Source: Streptomyces clavuligerus (GTDB taxonomy: Bacteria; Actinomycetota; Actinomycetes; Streptomycetales; Streptomycetaceae). From it: DNA of 64,000 bases. Shown here one piece after another: positions 51,370-59,981 of the stretch (positions are counted from its first letter, which is position 1; each line of letters opens with the position of its first letter). Made by a program: the position numbers and the translations under genes. Below the pieces are notes generated by a model. That model saw only the letters and a list, made by a program, of their open reading frames with translations. It ran no database searches and was not told the DNA's origin. The stretch covers positions 4,898,001-4,962,000 of the forward strand of contig NZ_CP027858.1 in the NCBI RefSeq assembly GCF_005519465.1. The letters run 5' to 3'.

Positions 51370-52386
51370 GTGTCCTCCACCCTTTCCGCCGCCGAAACAC
51401 TGCGCGCCGCTCTCGCCGGACTGCTCGACGGGCTGCCGCCCACCCAGGCGGCGCAGGCCGTCGAGCGGCTGATCGCGAACTATCGGGGGACGACCCCGAC
51501 CGACGCGCCCGTGCTGCGGGACCGTTCCGATGTCGCCGCGTACGCCGCCTACCGGATGCCCGCGACGTTCGAGGCGGTGCGGGCCGCGCTCGGGGAGCTG
51601 CGGGAGGCCGCGCCCGGGTGGGTTCCCGCGACGCACACCGACATCGGCGGCGGGACGGGCGCCGCGAGCTGGGCCGTGGCCGAGGCGTGGGAGGACGAGT
51701 CCACCGGGCAGGGGCCCGTGCCGCAGACCGCCGTGCTCGACTGGGCGCAGCCCGCGCTCGCGCTGGGACAGGAGCTGGCCCGGGCGTCCGGCGTGCCCGC
51801 GCTGCGCGCCGCCCGCTGGGAGCGCGCCCGGATCAGCGCGTCGATCAGCATCGAGGACACCGATCTGGTGACGGTGTCCTATGTGCTCAAGGAGCTGACC
51901 GAGGGCGACCGTGCCGCCGTCGTCGCCGAGGCCGCCCGCGCCGCGCGGGCCGTCGTGATCGTCGAGCCCGGCACCCCCGACGGCTACGCACGGATCATCG
52001 CCGCCCGCGATCAGCTCATCGCCGCCGGGATGACCGTCGCCGCGCCCTGCCCGCACAGCTCCGCGTGCCCCATCGTCCCCGGTTCGGACTGGTGCCACTT
52101 CTCGGCCCGGGTCAGCCGTTCCTCGCTGCACCGGCAGGTCAAGGGCGGTTCGTTGCCGTACGAGGACGAGAAGTTCAGCTATGTGGCCGCGACCCGCTTC
52201 CCCGTGACGCCCGCGACGGACCGGGTCACCCGCAAGCCCCAGATCCGCAAGGGCCTGGTCCTCCTCGACCTCTGCTCGGCGGACGAGACCCTCTCCCGCA
52301 CCACCGTGACCAAGCGCCAGGGTCCGCTGTACAAGGCCGCCCGCGACGCCGAGTGGGGCGACCCCTGGCCCCTGCCCACCGACTGA
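51370..52386 (+). CDS. Rsm22-like ribosomal methyltransferase family protein
   Basis: 338-residue protein of the Rsm22/mitochondrial small-subunit methyltransferase-like family. The SAM-binding fold shows THTDIGGGTGAASWA, VLDWAQPALALGQ, LVTVSYVLKEL and AVVIVEPGTPDGYARI. A cysteine-rich stretch, PCPHSSACPIVPGSDWCHFS, is typical of the family and may bind zinc or an iron-sulfur cluster. The N-terminus has AAYAAYRMPATFEAVRAAL. GTG 51370 is the start. Probably acts on or with the ribosome; catalytic activity of bacterial members is not proven. Confidence 0.92.
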   Translation: MSSTLSAAETLRAALAGLLDGLPPTQAAQAVERLIANYRGTTPTDAPVLRDRSDVAAYAAYRMPATFEAVRAALGELREAAPGWVPATHTDIGGGTGAASWAVAEAWEDESTGQGPVPQTAVLDWAQPALALGQELARASGVPALRAARWERARISASISIEDTDLVTVSYVLKELTEGDRAAVVAEAARAARAVVIVEPGTPDGYARIIAARDQLIAAGMTVAAPCPHSSACPIVPGSDWCHFSARVSRSSLHRQVKGGSLPYEDEKFSYVAATRFPVTPATDRVTRKPQIRKGLVLLDLCSADETLSRTTVTKRQGPLYKAARDAEWGDPWPLPTD

Positions 52387-52450
52387 CCCCGACAGACACC
52401 GACTGACCTGACTGACACCGACTGACCCCGACAGATACCGCCGGACACCG
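52387..52450. repeat. imperfect ACCGACTGACC repeats
   Basis: Four to five imperfect copies of a 10-14-bp unit (CCGACTGACC / CCGACAGATA) directly after the Rsm22-like stop. Confidence 0.6.
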
Positions 52451-52518
52451 GGCCCGTGGGGAGAGCCTTTCCGGGGACGCGCCGGGCGGAGGGGCGGCCC
52501 CCGCCCGGCGCGCCCGGC

Positions 52519-53343
52519 TCACCGCCGCAGTTCCTGTGTGCAGCACTTCACGCTGCCGCCCCCCTTCAGCAGCTCGCCGAGATCCACACCGATCGGCTCG
52601 TACCCCCGTTCCCGCAGCGGCCCGTACAGCCCTACCGCCGCCGGGGGCAGCAGCACATGGCGGCCGTCGCTCACCGCGTTCAGGCCGAAGGCCGCCGCGT
52701 CCGCCTCGCGGGCGATCAGGGCGCCGGGGAAGATCCGGCGCAGGGCGGCGCGGCTGCCGGGGGAGAAGGCGTCCGGGTAGTACATGATCTCGTCCGCCGC
52801 GTCGTCGAGGACGCACAGCGCCGTGTCGAGGTGGTAGTAGCGCGGGTCCACCAGATCGAGGCCGATCACCGGCCGTCCGAAGAACTCCTGAGCCTCCCCG
52901 TGCGAGAGCGGGCTGGAGCGGAAGCCCCGCCCGGCCAGCACCCAGGAGGCGGTGACGGCGAAGTCGCCCTCGCCCTCGTTGATGTGGGAGGGCTCGTGGA
53001 TCGTGGCCCAGCCGTTCGTCCGGAACCAGTCGAGATGGGCGGCGGCCTCGCCCGCGCGTTCCCGGTGGGCGAAACGGGCGAGGAGTACCCTGCCGTCGAC
53101 CACGGTCGCGCCGTTCGCGGCGAAGACCATGTCGGGCAGGTCCGAACGGGGTTCGAGCAGCTCGACGGTGTGGCCGAGCGCGCGGTAACGGTTCCGCAGA
53201 TCCTTCCACTGGTTCATGGCCAGGGGCAGATCGACGGGTTTCGCCGGGTCCATCCATGGGTTGATGGAGTACGTCACTCCGAAGTGCGTGGGTGGGCACA
53301 TCAGATAGTGACGCGGCGACGAGTCACGGAGCGATGAGCGCAA
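52519..53343 (-). CDS. dimethylargininase (DDAH/amidinotransferase family)
   Basis: 274-residue guanidino-modifying enzyme, expected to hydrolyse N-omega-methylated arginines to citrulline plus methylamines, or a related arginine derivative. Family features: YLMCPPTHFGVTYSINPWMD, LPDMVFAANGATV, INEGEGDFAV, the catalytic His in YYHLDTALCVL and Cys in GGGSVKCCTQELRR near the C-terminus. The start is TTG 53343: GAGGGGAG stands 6 nt upstream, and Met15 would leave the usual N-terminal residues out. It resembles Rv2323c, as I remember it. Divergent from a TetR gene that may control it. Confidence 0.92.
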   Translation of the reverse strand: MRSSLRDSSPRHYLMCPPTHFGVTYSINPWMDPAKPVDLPLAMNQWKDLRNRYRALGHTVELLEPRSDLPDMVFAANGATVVDGRVLLARFAHRERAGEAAAHLDWFRTNGWATIHEPSHINEGEGDFAVTASWVLAGRGFRSSPLSHGEAQEFFGRPVIGLDLVDPRYYHLDTALCVLDDAADEIMYYPDAFSPGSRAALRRIFPGALIAREADAAAFGLNAVSDGRHVLLPPAAVGLYGPLRERGYEPIGVDLGELLKGGGSVKCCTQELRR

Positions 53344-53564
53344 TGAGGGCTCCCCTCACTTACGACTGCGACGACTGCGACAGCGGGCACGCGGTCTGCG
53401 TGCGTGGAGTCATGGTGGGGCCCGCCGGGACGGGGGCACCTCACGGAACGGCGGCGACATCGCAACGGTTCACCCCGTGATGACCCGGGGCGCCGGGGAG
53501 GGCTCCGGTGGTCCGCCACGGGCCCGGCCGACCTGGTCGCCGCCGTTCCGCCGCCGCCCGAATA

Positions 53565-53599
53565 GAGACGATACGTCTCGGTTTCCGCATTGCTAGATT
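53565..53599 (+). promoter_or_regulatory. TetR operator and promoter for a leaderless mRNA
   Basis: GAGACG, ATA, CGTCTC (53565-53579), perfect 6-bp arms, followed by a -10 TAGATT at 53594-53599, 7 nt before the GTG at 53607. The dyad covers the -35 region, and the short distance implies translation from the first transcribed codon. Confidence 0.6.
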
Positions 53600-53606
53600 G
53601 ACTGGT

Positions 53607-54227
53607 GTGAACGACACCAGATCCCCCGATTCCCGCCGCCGCAGCGAGCGGTCCCGCCGGGCCATCCACGAGGCCGCGCTCGCGCTCGTCACCGAGATCG
53701 GCTACGGCCGCACCACCATCGAGGGCATCGCCTCCCGCGCCGGGGTCGGCAAGCAGACGATCTACCGCTGGTGGCCCTCGAAGGCCGCCGTGCTGATGGA
53801 GGCGTTCCTCGACCTGGCCGAGCAGACGGCGGAGGGCGTCCCCGAGGGTGCGGAGCCGGAGATCCCCGACACCGGTGACCTCGCCGCCGATCTCCGGCTG
53901 GTGCTGCGCGCCACCGTCGACGAGATGAACAACCCGGTCTTCGACGCGCCCGCCCGCGCCCTGGCCGCCGAGGGGGTCATCGACGCCGGGCTCGGCGCGC
54001 AGTTCGTCGAGAAGCTGCTCGAACCGCAGCTCCAGCTCTATGTGCGGCGGCTGCGCGCCGCCGAGGAGGCCGGTGACATCCGCCCCGGGCTCGACCACCG
54101 CACGGCCCTCGAACTCCTCGTCGGCCCGATCACCCACCGCTGGCTGCTGCGCACCCTGCCGCTGACGCACGCATACGCGGACACACTCGTCGACTACGCC
54201 CTGTACGGCCTCGCGCCCCGCGACTGA
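53607..54227 (+). CDS. TetR-family regulator
   Basis: 206-residue repressor. Helix-turn-helix: EIGYGRTTIEGIASRAGVGKQTIYRWWPSKAAVLMEAF (about residues 31-68); the C-terminal domain is of the TetR_C_16/AcrR-like kind (GPITHRWLLRTLPLTHAYADTLVD). GTG 53607 is chosen because it follows a -10 element by 7 nt and no ribosome-binding site exists, indicating a leaderless message. It is divergent from the dimethylargininase gene, and the dyad at 53565 probably serves autoregulation. Ligand unknown. Confidence 0.92.
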   Translation: MNDTRSPDSRRRSERSRRAIHEAALALVTEIGYGRTTIEGIASRAGVGKQTIYRWWPSKAAVLMEAFLDLAEQTAEGVPEGAEPEIPDTGDLAADLRLVLRATVDEMNNPVFDAPARALAAEGVIDAGLGAQFVEKLLEPQLQLYVRRLRAAEEAGDIRPGLDHRTALELLVGPITHRWLLRTLPLTHAYADTLVDYALYGLAPRD

Positions 54228-54549
54228 CCTCGGGCGGGACGAATGGAAACGGGACGGAGGAGAACGGGACGAATGGGACCGGACCGGATCGGGGCCGGAT
54301 CGGGGCCGGATCGGGGCCGGAATCGGGAACGGCTTGAACCGGCGCCGGGCCGGAACCGTAGGAGGGGCGTACCCACAGGTGGCGCGCCAGGGGCGTACCG
54401 GGGGCGTACGGGGACACGGAGCCCCGGCCCCGGCCCCCGGCCGGGCCACGCCGTCCACCCCCCGGTGGGGAAGGGTGGACGCCCACGGCGCAGGATGGTG
54501 GGACGATGGTAGGGACCACGTGGGGCGAGCGTGAGCTGTGAGGGGATAG
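54228..54549. repeat. gap with perfect 11-bp tandem repeat
   Basis: GGATCGGGGCC in three perfect copies (54286-54318) with partial copies on both sides, in a 322-bp gap. No gene is convincing; frames are Arg/Gly noise. Confidence 0.85.
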
Positions 54550-55431
54550 ATGGGCGACGGTAAAAGCCGGTACATCGGCTCCGAGGACAGACCGGCCTGG
54601 GAGCTGCGCCTGCCCCGATGGCTGCGCAGACGCCCCAAGGACACCGCTGCCGACGACTCCCGTCGCGAACAGATGCTGCTCGCCGTCGCCGAGGCCGGAA
54701 TGCCGCTGGCGCCCGCCGCGTACCCCGTGGCGTACCGGTGTTCCTGTGAGCGGATCGGCTGTCCGATCCCGGGCCGGCACCCCGTCTCCTTCGCCTGGCA
54801 GACCCAGTCCACGACCGACCGCGCACAGATTCTGCGCTGGGCCGGCACCCAGCCGCAGGCCAACTTCATCACCGCGACGGGCATGGTCCACGATGTGCTC
54901 GACGTGCCGCTGGAGGCGGGGCGGGAGGCGCTGGAGCGGCTGCTCGACCAGGGGGTCGAGATCGGCCCGGTCGCCGAGTCCACCGGGGAGGGCGAGGAGG
55001 GCCGGGTGCTCTTCTTCACCGCGACCCGGGGCACGCCCGAGGACGAGGACGAATGGTGGCCCTGTGAGCTGGACTGCCGTCCGGAGACCATGGACGAGCA
55101 CCCCGGGCTGCGCTGGCACTGCCGGGGCAGCTATGTGCTCGTACCGCCCGCGCGGCTGCCCGGGGACCACGGTGTGCACTGGGTACGGGGCCCCGAGCAC
55201 CCGCTGCCCGACCCGCTGACCCTGCTGGAGACGCTGACGGACGCCTGCGCCCGGTACGCGGGCGAGGTCCGGGCCGGTGAGTACGCCGAGTACGCCGAGG
55301 ACGGTGAGTACGCGGCCCACGGGGAGTACGCCGAGTACGCTCCGGGAGCCGACGGCGGCGGAGGTTCCGGGAGCGGTGCCTACGCCGGAAAGGCCGCGCA
55401 GGGCGGCGCCCGGCCCATGGGGCGTCGCTGA
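54550..55431 (+). CDS. primase-polymerase (Prim-Pol) domain protein
   Basis: 293-residue protein with a bifunctional primase/polymerase N-terminal-type domain (archaeo-eukaryotic primase relatives). Seen: YRCSCERIGCPIPGRHPVSF, the Cys-rich entry of the family, NFITATGMVHDVLDVPLEAG where the catalytic D-x-D normally stands, and WHCRGSYVLVPPARLPG. The second acid of the D-x-D is Pro here (LDVP), so polymerase activity is questionable. The C-terminal 45 residues contain acidic repeats GEYAEYAEDGEYAAHGEYAE. No helicase domain is attached. ATG 54550 follows GAGGGGATAG. Streptomycetes have such stand-alone proteins; role unknown. Confidence 0.85.
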   Translation: MGDGKSRYIGSEDRPAWELRLPRWLRRRPKDTAADDSRREQMLLAVAEAGMPLAPAAYPVAYRCSCERIGCPIPGRHPVSFAWQTQSTTDRAQILRWAGTQPQANFITATGMVHDVLDVPLEAGREALERLLDQGVEIGPVAESTGEGEEGRVLFFTATRGTPEDEDEWWPCELDCRPETMDEHPGLRWHCRGSYVLVPPARLPGDHGVHWVRGPEHPLPDPLTLLETLTDACARYAGEVRAGEYAEYAEDGEYAAHGEYAEYAPGADGGGGSGSGAYAGKAAQGGARPMGRR

Positions 55432-55470
55432 ATCGGCGGATGGCCAAAGGCACGGATGTACGAGCCGGGG

Positions 55471-56298
55471 TCAGCCGCTTTCGGTAGGGCCCGGTCGACA
55501 CCGGAGGAGTGCGGAACGGATCACGGGTGCCAGGGCGAGCGCGAGCGCGGCCAGCAGCCCCAGTGACCAGAGGGCGAACGGGAGCGCCGCCGGAGCCGTC
55601 GGCGGGCCGAGGACACCGGTGACGACCGTCCCGTACAGGCGGTCCGGCGGCAGCACCGGACCGAGGTCGAACACGGGCGCGGCGCCCATGCCGGTGCCGA
55701 GCAGCCCCGCGTCCTGGAGCGCCGCCGCGCCCCGGGCGAGCAGACCCGCCGCGAGGACGGCGAGCGCGGCCCCCGCCACGCGGGGGAAGACCGCAGGCGG
55801 CAGCCGCCGCAGCCCCATCAGGAACAGCCCGCAGAGCCCGACGGCCGTGCCGAGCCCCAGCAGCGTCAGCACCAGCGGCAGCGCCGAGCCCGCCGGGTCG
55901 GCCGCCGAGCGCACCGCCGACCAGAAGTAGAGCGCGGGCTCCGGGCCCTGCTGCCCCACGGCCAGCAGCGCCCCGGCGCCGAGCAGCCCGGGGGCGGACG
56001 GCACCGCCCCCGCCCGCCCCGTCCGGAACGCGGTCCACAGCAGCACCGCCCCGGCGGCCGATGACAGGGCGCCGGTGAGCGCCTGCCGCGCCGTGGGGGT
56101 CGGGCCCGCCGACGCGAACTCCAGGAGCAGTGCGACGAGGAGGGCGACCGCCGCCGCCACCGCCGCGCCCCGCGACACCGGGTGGACCGCCCCGGGCCCC
56201 GGCCGAGGGCCCCGGGCCGCCGCGAGCGCGGTGAGCAGGGCGAGCACCGTCCCCGCCACGAGCCCCTGATACAGCCCGAAGAGGTAGTTGTCGAACAC
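55471..56298 (-). CDS. FTR1-like membrane protein lacking both REGxE motifs
   Basis: 275-residue membrane protein with seven or so hydrophobic helices. Its layout follows the Ftr1/EfeU iron permease: the start MFDNYLFGLYQGLVAG corresponds to NYLIGLREGLEA, and VGQQGPEPALYFWSAV to VGREGLETALF. Both iron-binding REGxE motifs are therefore replaced (YQGLV at residues 10-14, QQGPE at 116-120), so high-affinity ferric transport by the known mechanism is unlikely. Later parts (DLGPVLPPDRLYGTVVTGVL) also fit the family. GTG 56298. It is the last leftward gene after hmuTUV, 156 bp downstream of hmuV, and may serve haem uptake or be a decayed paralogue. Confidence 0.82.
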   Translation of the reverse strand: MFDNYLFGLYQGLVAGTVLALLTALAAARGPRPGPGAVHPVSRGAAVAAAVALLVALLLEFASAGPTPTARQALTGALSSAAGAVLLWTAFRTGRAGAVPSAPGLLGAGALLAVGQQGPEPALYFWSAVRSAADPAGSALPLVLTLLGLGTAVGLCGLFLMGLRRLPPAVFPRVAGAALAVLAAGLLARGAAALQDAGLLGTGMGAAPVFDLGPVLPPDRLYGTVVTGVLGPPTAPAALPFALWSLGLLAALALALAPVIRSALLRCRPGPTESG

Positions 56299-56454
56299 CT
56301 CGTGGAACCCCCGCCCCCGTGGTCACCCGTCCGGCACACCGCCGGACGACCGGCCGCCGGACGGCCGGGCCACGATCAGACCACGCGGGCGGGGGGTTCG
56401 CGACGGGGCTCCCGGCGGGCCGGAGTGTCCGGCCCGCCGGAACGGCCGGTGCCG

Positions 56455-57324
56455 TCACGGCCGGCGGAAGGTGCGGGGTGTACGAGGTGTGCGGCGCGGC
56501 AGGATCACCGGCGCGCCCGAGCGGGGGTGCGGGAAGACCTCGACGGGCTGCCGGTAGACCCGGCTCAGCAACGCGTCCCCCAGAACATCGGCGGGGTCGC
56601 CGTCGGCGGCGATCCGCCCCTCGTGCAGAACGGCGACCCGGTCCGCGTAGGCGGCGGCCAGCCCCAGATCGTGCAGGACGACCACCACCCCGTCCCCCGC
56701 CGCCGCGCGCTCGCGGCAGACCCGCAGCACGAGTTCCTGGTGGCGCAGGTCCAGCGCGGCGGTCGGCTCGTCGAGCAGCAGCAGCGGGGTGCGCTGGGCC
56801 AGCACCCGGGCCAGCGCGACCCGGGCGCGCTCCCCGCCGGAGAGGGCGGAGAAGGGACGGTCGGCGAACGGGGCCGTCCCGGTCGCGGCCAGCGCCTCGG
56901 CGACGGCCGCTTCGTCCTCGTCCTCCCGTTCGGTCCCCGCCCAGGGCGCTCGTCCCATCCGGACGACCTCCGCCACCGGGAAGGGGAAGGAGAGGACGGC
57001 GGTCTGCGGCAGCACGGCCCGGCGCAGGGCGAGTTCGGCGGGGGTCCACGCACCGGCCGCGCGGCCCGCGATCCGTACCGAGCCCCGGTGGGCGGGCAGA
57101 TCGCCGGAGAGCGCGCCGAAGAGGGTCGACTTCCCGGCGCCGTTGGGGCCGACGAGCGCCAGGATCTCGCCCGCGCGGGCGGTCAGATCGATCCCCGTCA
57201 GCACCGCACGGCCGCCGAGGCGGACCTGGAGCCCGGTCGCGCCCGCCAGCTCGGCGCCGGGCGCGGGCCGCTCGGGCAGGGTGCGGCGGCGGATGCCGAG
57301 AAGGGTCCGGACGAGGGCGTTCAT
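56455..57324 (-). CDS. hmuV: haem ABC transporter ATPase
   Basis: Nucleotide-binding subunit of the haem importer, 289 residues. Walker A GPNGAGKST (about residue 58), Q-loop in LPQTAVLSFPF, signature LSGGERARVALARVL, Walker B LLLLDEPTAALD, and the H-loop VVVVLHDLGLAAAY. The N-terminal 30 residues are a basic extension not found in all HmuV proteins; the C-terminus carries a Pro/Arg-rich tail. ATG 57324 overlaps the permease stop (ATGA), giving translational coupling. Energises import through HmuU of haem delivered by HmuT. Confidence 0.93.
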   Translation of the reverse strand: MNALVRTLLGIRRRTLPERPAPGAELAGATGLQVRLGGRAVLTGIDLTARAGEILALVGPNGAGKSTLFGALSGDLPAHRGSVRIAGRAAGAWTPAELALRRAVLPQTAVLSFPFPVAEVVRMGRAPWAGTEREDEDEAAVAEALAATGTAPFADRPFSALSGGERARVALARVLAQRTPLLLLDEPTAALDLRHQELVLRVCRERAAAGDGVVVVLHDLGLAAAYADRVAVLHEGRIAADGDPADVLGDALLSRVYRQPVEVFPHPRSGAPVILPRRTPRTPRTFRRP

Positions 57325-58502
57325 GCCCAACCACCTTGTTTGCGACGGGTCCTGCGCAGCAGCCAGAAGAAGAACGGGCTGCCGATGAGCGCGGTGAGCA
57401 CTCCGAGGGGCAGCTCCGCCGGTTCCGCGACGGTCCGGGCGAGCAGATCGCCCGCCGCGAGCACCAGCGCGCCGCCGAGCGCGGAACCGGGGACGAGGAA
57501 GCGGTGGCCCGGCCCGTTCACCAGCCGGAGCAGATGCGGCACCAGCAGTCCGACGAAGGTGATGACGCCCGCGACGGCGACCGCCGCCGCCGTGAGCAGC
57601 GCCACCACCAGGATGAGGACGATCCGCATCCGTTCCACGTCCACACCGAGATGGCGGGCGGGGCGCTCCCCGAGGGAGAGCAGATCCAGCCTGCGGGCGT
57701 AGCACGGGGCGATCAGCAGGCCGATCGCCGTGCAGGGCAGTACCGCGAGCACCTTGGGCCAGGTCGCCTGGGAGAGCGAACCGAGCTGCCAGAAGGTGAT
57801 CTGTGTGATCTGCGCGTTGTCGGCGAAGAAGATGAAGAGTCCGATCAGGGCGCCGCCGAAGGCGTTGACCGCGATTCCGGTGAGGATCAGGGTGACGATC
57901 TCGCTGCGGCCGTCCGAGCGGGAGAGGGCGTAGACGAGGCCGACGGTCACCAGTCCGGCGGCGAAGGCGCAGACCGTCACGGTCCAGTTGCCGAGGAAGG
58001 TCAGCCCGAGCGCGATGGACGCGACCGCGCCCACGGCGGCTCCGGCGGAGATGCCGATGATCCCGGGCTCGGCGAGCGGATTGCCGAAGACGCCCTGCAT
58101 CAGGGCCCCGGCGCAGCCGAGGGACGCCCCGATGAGGAGGGCGAGGACGACGCGCGGCAGCCGGACGTTCCACAGGACGCTCTCGCCGACACGGTCCAGC
58201 GGGGTGCCGCCGAGGCCCAGGCGGTGCCGGGCGGAGGCGACGACATCGCCGAGCGGGATGTCGTACGCGCCGTGTCCGGCGGAGACGAGCGTGACGGCGG
58301 CGAGCGCCACGAGGAGCCCGGCGGTGAGCAGGAACGCGGTGGTGCGACCCGTGACCCGCGCGCGTGCCGGTGCCGGGGACGGTGACGGCATCGGTTCCGG
58401 TGTCGGTGTCGGTGTCGGTTCCGGGGATGGGGACGGTGACGGTGACGGTGTCGGTTCCGGCCGGTCGGGGGAGGAGGTCAGGGGGTCCGTCCCGGTCGCC
58501 AT
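57321..58502 (-). CDS. hmuU: haem ABC transporter permease (FecCD type)
   Basis: Membrane subunit of the importer, 393 residues, BtuC/FecCD family with about nine to ten helices. Visible: LWNVRLPRVVLALLIGASLGCAGALMQGVF, the family hallmark; GIIGISAGAAVGA; VAVAGVITFVGLLVPHLLR with the ATPase-coupling region; ELPLGVLTALIGSPFFFWLL at the C-terminus. The first ~48 residues are a Pro/Ser/Thr-rich cytoplasmic extension made of SPSP/TPTPEP repeats. ATG 58502, one base after the hmuT stop; the stop overlaps hmuV. Third-position repeats in the leader reflect GGTGTC tandem DNA. Confidence 0.93.
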   Translation of the reverse strand: MATGTDPLTSSPDRPEPTPSPSPSPSPEPTPTPTPEPMPSPSPAPARARVTGRTTAFLLTAGLLVALAAVTLVSAGHGAYDIPLGDVVASARHRLGLGGTPLDRVGESVLWNVRLPRVVLALLIGASLGCAGALMQGVFGNPLAEPGIIGISAGAAVGAVASIALGLTFLGNWTVTVCAFAAGLVTVGLVYALSRSDGRSEIVTLILTGIAVNAFGGALIGLFIFFADNAQITQITFWQLGSLSQATWPKVLAVLPCTAIGLLIAPCYARRLDLLSLGERPARHLGVDVERMRIVLILVVALLTAAAVAVAGVITFVGLLVPHLLRLVNGPGHRFLVPGSALGGALVLAAGDLLARTVAEPAELPLGVLTALIGSPFFFWLLRRTRRKQGGWA

Positions 58503-58503
58503 C

Positions 58504-59544
58504 TCAGCGGCCGTCCGCGTACAACTGCTCCACCAGGGAGCTGAGCACCTGGTCCGTGCGCGGGCCGTAGTTCAGCAGCACCCCGTCCGGAACGGACACC
58601 ACCCGGCGGTCCATGCCCGCCGGGGTCTGGGCCACGCCCGGGATCTTCACCAGGCCGTCCACGCCGCCCACCGAGTCCAGGCCCTTGGACATGACGAGGA
58701 TCGCGTCCGGCGCCGCCTTCGCCAGGGCCTCGCTGGTGATCGCGGTGAAGTCCTTCGTCAGCCCGGACTCCTTGCCCGCGTCGACGGCGCCCGCCGCCTC
58801 CAGGAGCGAGGAGGCGCCGGAGTCGGCCCCGCCGAGGAGGTACACCGAGGCCGTGCCCCGCAGATAGAGGAAGGCCACCCGGGGCTTCTCGCCGCCGGCG
58901 GGCCCGGGGATGTCCCTCTGGACCGCCGCGATCCGGTCCCCGGTGCGCTTCTTCAGCTCCGCGCCCGCCGAGGGTACGCCGAGCGCCCGGGCCACCGCGT
59001 CGATCCGGGGTCCGACGTCGGCGAGGCTCTTCGCGGCCTTCACCACGAGCAGCGGGATGCCCGCGTCGCGGATCTGCCGCAGGGACTCGGCAGGGCCGGA
59101 GACCGTCTCGGCCAGGACCAGGGTCGGCCGCAGCGACAGCACGCTCTCGGCGGAGACGTCGTGGCCGCGCGTCACGACGGGCAGGCTCGCGGCCTGTTCG
59201 AAGGTGGCCGTGACATCGCGGGCCACGACCCGCTCGCCGAGACCGAGGGTGAAGACGATCTCGCTGAGCGAGCCGGTGAGCGGAACGACCCGTTCGGTGG
59301 AGGTGACGGTGGTCTTCCGGCCGTCCGCCGACTCCACCGTGACGGGCAGTCCTGGGGTGGGCGCGGGGCCCAGCGGCTCCACCCGGTCCGGCGCGGCGGA
59401 GGTCTTCGGCTGCCCCGCCCCGGCGGTCGGAGCGGAGTCACCGCCGCCGCAGCCGCTCGCCGCCAGGGTGAGGGCGAGCACGGTCAACACCGTGCCCACC
59501 GGGCGGAATCCGCGCACACGGCGCGCCGGGCCCTGAGAAAGCAC
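58504..59544 (-). CDS. hmuT: haem-binding lipoprotein of the importer
   Basis: Periplasmic-binding-protein type III lipoprotein of 346 residues, catching haem outside and passing it to HmuUV. Lipobox LAASGC after VGTVLTVLALT; mature part GGGDSAPTAG linker, then VTSTERVVPLTGSLSEIVFTLGLG, VARDVTATFEQA, RGHDVSAESVLSLRPTLVLA, and the C-terminal lobe with MDRRVVSVPDGVLLNYGPRT. GTG 59544 is my choice; a GTG about eight codons further in is possible, and the longer upstream frame is Pro/Arg noise. Transcribed divergently from the HtaA genes across an iron box. Confidence 0.9.
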   Translation of the reverse strand: MLSQGPARRVRGFRPVGTVLTVLALTLAASGCGGGDSAPTAGAGQPKTSAAPDRVEPLGPAPTPGLPVTVESADGRKTTVTSTERVVPLTGSLSEIVFTLGLGERVVARDVTATFEQAASLPVVTRGHDVSAESVLSLRPTLVLAETVSGPAESLRQIRDAGIPLLVVKAAKSLADVGPRIDAVARALGVPSAGAELKKRTGDRIAAVQRDIPGPAGGEKPRVAFLYLRGTASVYLLGGADSGASSLLEAAGAVDAGKESGLTKDFTAITSEALAKAAPDAILVMSKGLDSVGGVDGLVKIPGVAQTPAGMDRRVVSVPDGVLLNYGPRTDQVLSSLVEQLYADGR

Positions 59545-59812
59545 CAGAAGTACCGTCCTGTCCGTTCCGCCGCCCGCCGGATGCGGAAGGCGCTGGGGGG
59601 CGTTCCCCCGGTCTGTGCCGAGCCGCCCGACGGGGGCGGCCCGCTTCCGGAGGGGCCCGGACCGCCCCGGACCTTCCCGGACCTCCTGGCCCCCGGACCT
59701 CCTGGCCCCCGGACTCTCCCATCGGGTCCCGGAGTTCGGGTTCCTGGCCTGAACCGGCACTCGGGAACGCGAACCGGGACGCAGGGGGCTACCGGCATCG
59801 ACCAGGTATAGC

Positions 59813-59831
59813 TTAGGTTAGCCTTACCTTG
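59813..59831. promoter_or_regulatory. iron box (DmdR1/IdeR type)
   Basis: TTAGGTTAGCCTTACCTTG matches 16 of 19 positions of the consensus TTAGGTTAGSCTAACCTAA. It lies between hmuT (268 bp away) and the first HtaA gene (150 bp away), so Fe-loaded repressor could shut both divergent operons. Confidence 0.85.
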
Positions 59832-59981
59832 CTTTTCCAGGGTGTCGGGGGTGCGCTCCGGGCTGCTCGCCCCCGTCGCGCCCCGCCCCGGCCGCACCAT
59901 GTCCCGCTGTCTCCCGCCGTATCCCGCTGTCCTCCGCCGTATTGCGGCCCAGCACAGCCGCACCCTTGGAAGGGATTCCCC

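Noticed and set aside
49418..51400. Full 660-codon extension of the leftward propeller-like protein
   Set aside because: Residues upstream of ATG 50830 are low-complexity and repeat-derived; ATG 50830 has a strong ribosome-binding site and a normal membrane anchor right after it.
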